From Lingula anatina (Eukaryota > Brachiopoda > Lingulata > Lingulida > Lingulidae), in the NCBI RefSeq assembly GCF_001039355.2, contig NW_019775605.1:1-37347 (forward strand): a DNA stretch of 37,347 bases, written 5' to 3'. Shown piece by piece: positions 34,908 through 37,347 of this stretch. The notes below the pieces were generated by a model that ran no database searches, was not told where the DNA came from, and was given only the letters and a program-made list of their open reading frames with translations. A program made the position numbers and the translations under genes. Numbering within the stretch: position 1 is the stretch's first letter; each line of letters opens with the position of its first letter.

Positions 34908-37306
34908 TTCTACAGTGCCATTATATGTACTTTCCTCGTCTCTGTGTACATCTTTAATAGGGGCCTAATGTAACAATTTAAGTGTAAGTGAGAGAGTTTG
35001 GGAAATACTCTTTAAAAATATGATAATATTTTGTAGGCTATAAACGTTTGCCGTGTTTCAAATTTTAAGCTTAATTTTTAAGCTTACAGTAAGTGATCTG
35101 GGAGCAGGTGTTTTCTGACCATTTCAAAACAAAATAGACACCTTGGTAATTTTAAAGAAAGTTGATAAATTATAATATGCTATGATATTTATCATCTAAT
35201 TTAGCCAGCTTGAAGGGAAGAAGTTTCTGAAAGCGAGAATAGCCCACCAATCAATCAATTAATTAATCGATCGATCATTTAATTGATTAATAGATGTTCT
35301 AAAATGCCCCAGAGTCATATATGTTGTATACATACATGTATTCTGTAAAACTTATCTTTTTCAATCCAGATCTTAAAAACGATAAGACCCCTCAAATAGA
35401 TCTGAAAAGTAAGCCTACATGTACCCAATATCACTATTCTCTTCTTAAAAAAGTGCACATGATTGTCATTGACTGGCCAGTTATAAGGAACTAAATCCTT
35501 TTGTTGAAAATGGTATAAAGCATTGAATCAAATGAGTCGTGAGCCGCAGAAAATTTTCGGGGAAAATTCAGTTTGGCTGGAAAATACTAAAATATACGCT
35601 TGGGTAAAACCGTAAAATTTCTTTCGACTAGAACCATCAACCGGTTTTGCAAGAATAAGAAAAGCAATCAGATTAAATTACCTTAAACTGATGTGATGAG
35701 AAATGTTGTATACCCGATGGATGCAGCATTATCAGTGAAATGATAATTTGAGACAAATGACCTCTCTAGTCTACCCTAATAAACATGTAACTGCAGCAAT
35801 GACATCCGTGATTCAGTTAAGTAAAAAAATAATAAAAAAAATAAAGAAATAATTATAAAAAATCATGGCAAGTTGTTGTAGACTACTGCAGTAGTGTGTA
35901 GGCCTATCACGTGTACCATTATCAGAAAGGCAATAAAAAAAGAAAACCATGGCACTTAAGTCGTTGTGTACATCACAGGTACACGAATTTATAAAAGAAA
36001 TTTTGGAGCCTTCAATTTCTTCTGTATAGTAAGTATATCATTCTGCTCTTATAAATGTGATAGCTGAACAGGCGAGGGCTCAACAACCACAATGCTCATA
36101 TTTCTAACCTCCTAAATGATAAGAGTAATCCTTCGTACACGAGATCAGGAGCGAACGACATACACGTGGGTTTCTGTCTGTCTCTGCCCCAGAAGGCTGA
36201 TTTCAAATAATGGTCGATAGCTTAGATGATGAGTGGTGGATAGAGAAGGTAAATTCCAGTAATTACTTTCATTACTTTAGTTTAGGTCGTTGAGATTATT
36301 TGACAATGATGTGAGGATAAGTATCTGACTTACTTGAGTTTTTTCTTTTAAATCATATTTGACCATTGCCTAAGTCACGGTACGTGTACTTAGTGCAGGT
36401 AAAAACGTAGATCTATCCAGCTTATAAGACCGAAAATCTGAACGGAATTGTGTCAGAAAGATCGGCCACACTGTCCTATATAGTGCACAGCACAGCTCCT
36501 GCACCCCAGCTCTTGTGTTTGCATTCGGAATTTTTCTGAAAGAAGACCAGGCACAAGTAGTGCATGTAGAGAACATAAAGAAACCAAAAATAACACTTTC
36601 ACCCCCACAAGAGCTTTTATGATGTCACCAGAAAAAAATCATACTTTTTCTGAAGACAAACCATGGTAATAATTTTATAAGTTTTATATATACCCATTTT
36701 TAAGCCTGATTTGGGGTAAAACAAAAAACATACATTAGCACTCCTATTTACGTATCTGTATGCTTTGCTAGTTAACACATGAAAACGAAGCCTTCATAAA
36801 GTGTAAAATGATGACCAGTTTGCATGTCAACTCCCATCAAGAACAAGTATGCATCTTGCCCCCCCAGATTTTGTCTGTTAGCAGAATACATATATCAGAA
36901 ACTGTAAATATGAATGGTAATGCATGAATTTCATGCCAGACTTTGGGTAACAGAACACATAACCTCAAAGACATTTTATACAGGATTTACTCACCAAAAA
37001 AGGAATTTTTCTCAGAAAAAAGACAATTTTCTCCAACTCGGGAATCATTGATCAACCTGTTAAGCACTTGGACTCTGTTTCATTCCATTTTTATATACAG
37101 ACACTGTAAGTGTGTGTATATATTTTGATTGGTCTGTCTGTTCGTACATTGCTGTCGCTGTCCAACACATGACATTTGCCAAATAACTTAATTCTAAACC
37201 ATATTTTTTGTTTTATTTGAAATTTACTGAATGGCTTTGTTTGGTAAAGAAGCAGGTTGGTTTTCGAAAATCAGCATGATTATTATACATTTACGCTAAT
37301 TATTCT

Positions 37307-37347
<41 letters not shown>
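34908..37347 (+). repeat. 2.5-kb direct duplication, copy 2
   Basis: Second copy of the block starting at 32364. It ends, like copy 1, in poly(T), which runs to the edge of the window. Relative to copy 1 it has the inverted segment 36626-36764 and an extra 108-bp inverted-repeat-bounded piece, and it lacks about 220 bp present in copy 1 around 34146-34380. No gene is supported. Confidence 0.9.
36508..36615. mobile_element. Copy-2-specific insertion with 10-bp inverted ends
   Basis: AGCTCTTGTG at 36508-36517 is inverted as CACAAGAGCT at 36606-36615. The interior has no counterpart in copy 1 and lies beside the inverted segment. It may be a tiny MITE or a rearrangement by-product. Confidence 0.4.

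Overview
The window is eukaryotic. Its genes are split by many short GT-AG introns, the non-coding DNA is AT-rich with microsatellites, and the encoded proteins are typical of animals. A marine invertebrate fits best: short introns, many ~150-400 bp terminal-inverted-repeat elements, recurrent TACATGTA and TAGGCCTA words, and strong polymorphism between duplicated blocks. The sequence alone does not separate a lophotrochozoan from an invertebrate deuterostome.

Layout from left to right. (1) 811-7246 (+): 14 exons of an SLC6 Na+/Cl--dependent transporter that most resembles glycine transporters; the first coding exon is not visible. (2) 7247-9903: its 3' region, with a hAT-like MITE about 50 bp past the stop and a long TA/GA/G microsatellite. 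(3) 9904-21954 (+): an ARHGAP1-type RhoGAP (BCH/CRAL-TRIO plus RhoGAP domains), 12 exons recovered. The core BCH exons are absent, and a single N at 19244 lies exactly where they should be, so an assembly gap is likely. Its introns and 3' flank carry MITEs, including a nested pair. (4) 25402-26650 (+): a two-exon gene for a basic protein of about 333 residues that I do not recognise, with two CxxC pairs. (5) 29234-31243 (-): a complete two-exon, 500-residue microsomal cytochrome P450 of the CYP1-like clan 2, with an unusual I-helix lacking the acidic residue. (6) 32364-37347: a block of about 2.5 kb present twice in direct orientation, separated by poly(T) and an N. The copies differ by small substitutions, an internal inversion and insertions.

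The four genes encode unrelated functions (membrane transport, small-GTPase control, unknown, oxidative metabolism), so there is no evidence of a functional cluster. Most of the unexplained structure is transposon-derived: a 232-bp element in two opposite copies, a nested insertion, and two short elements with apparent 5-bp target duplications. The right-end duplication may be two haplotypes placed in tandem by the assembler.
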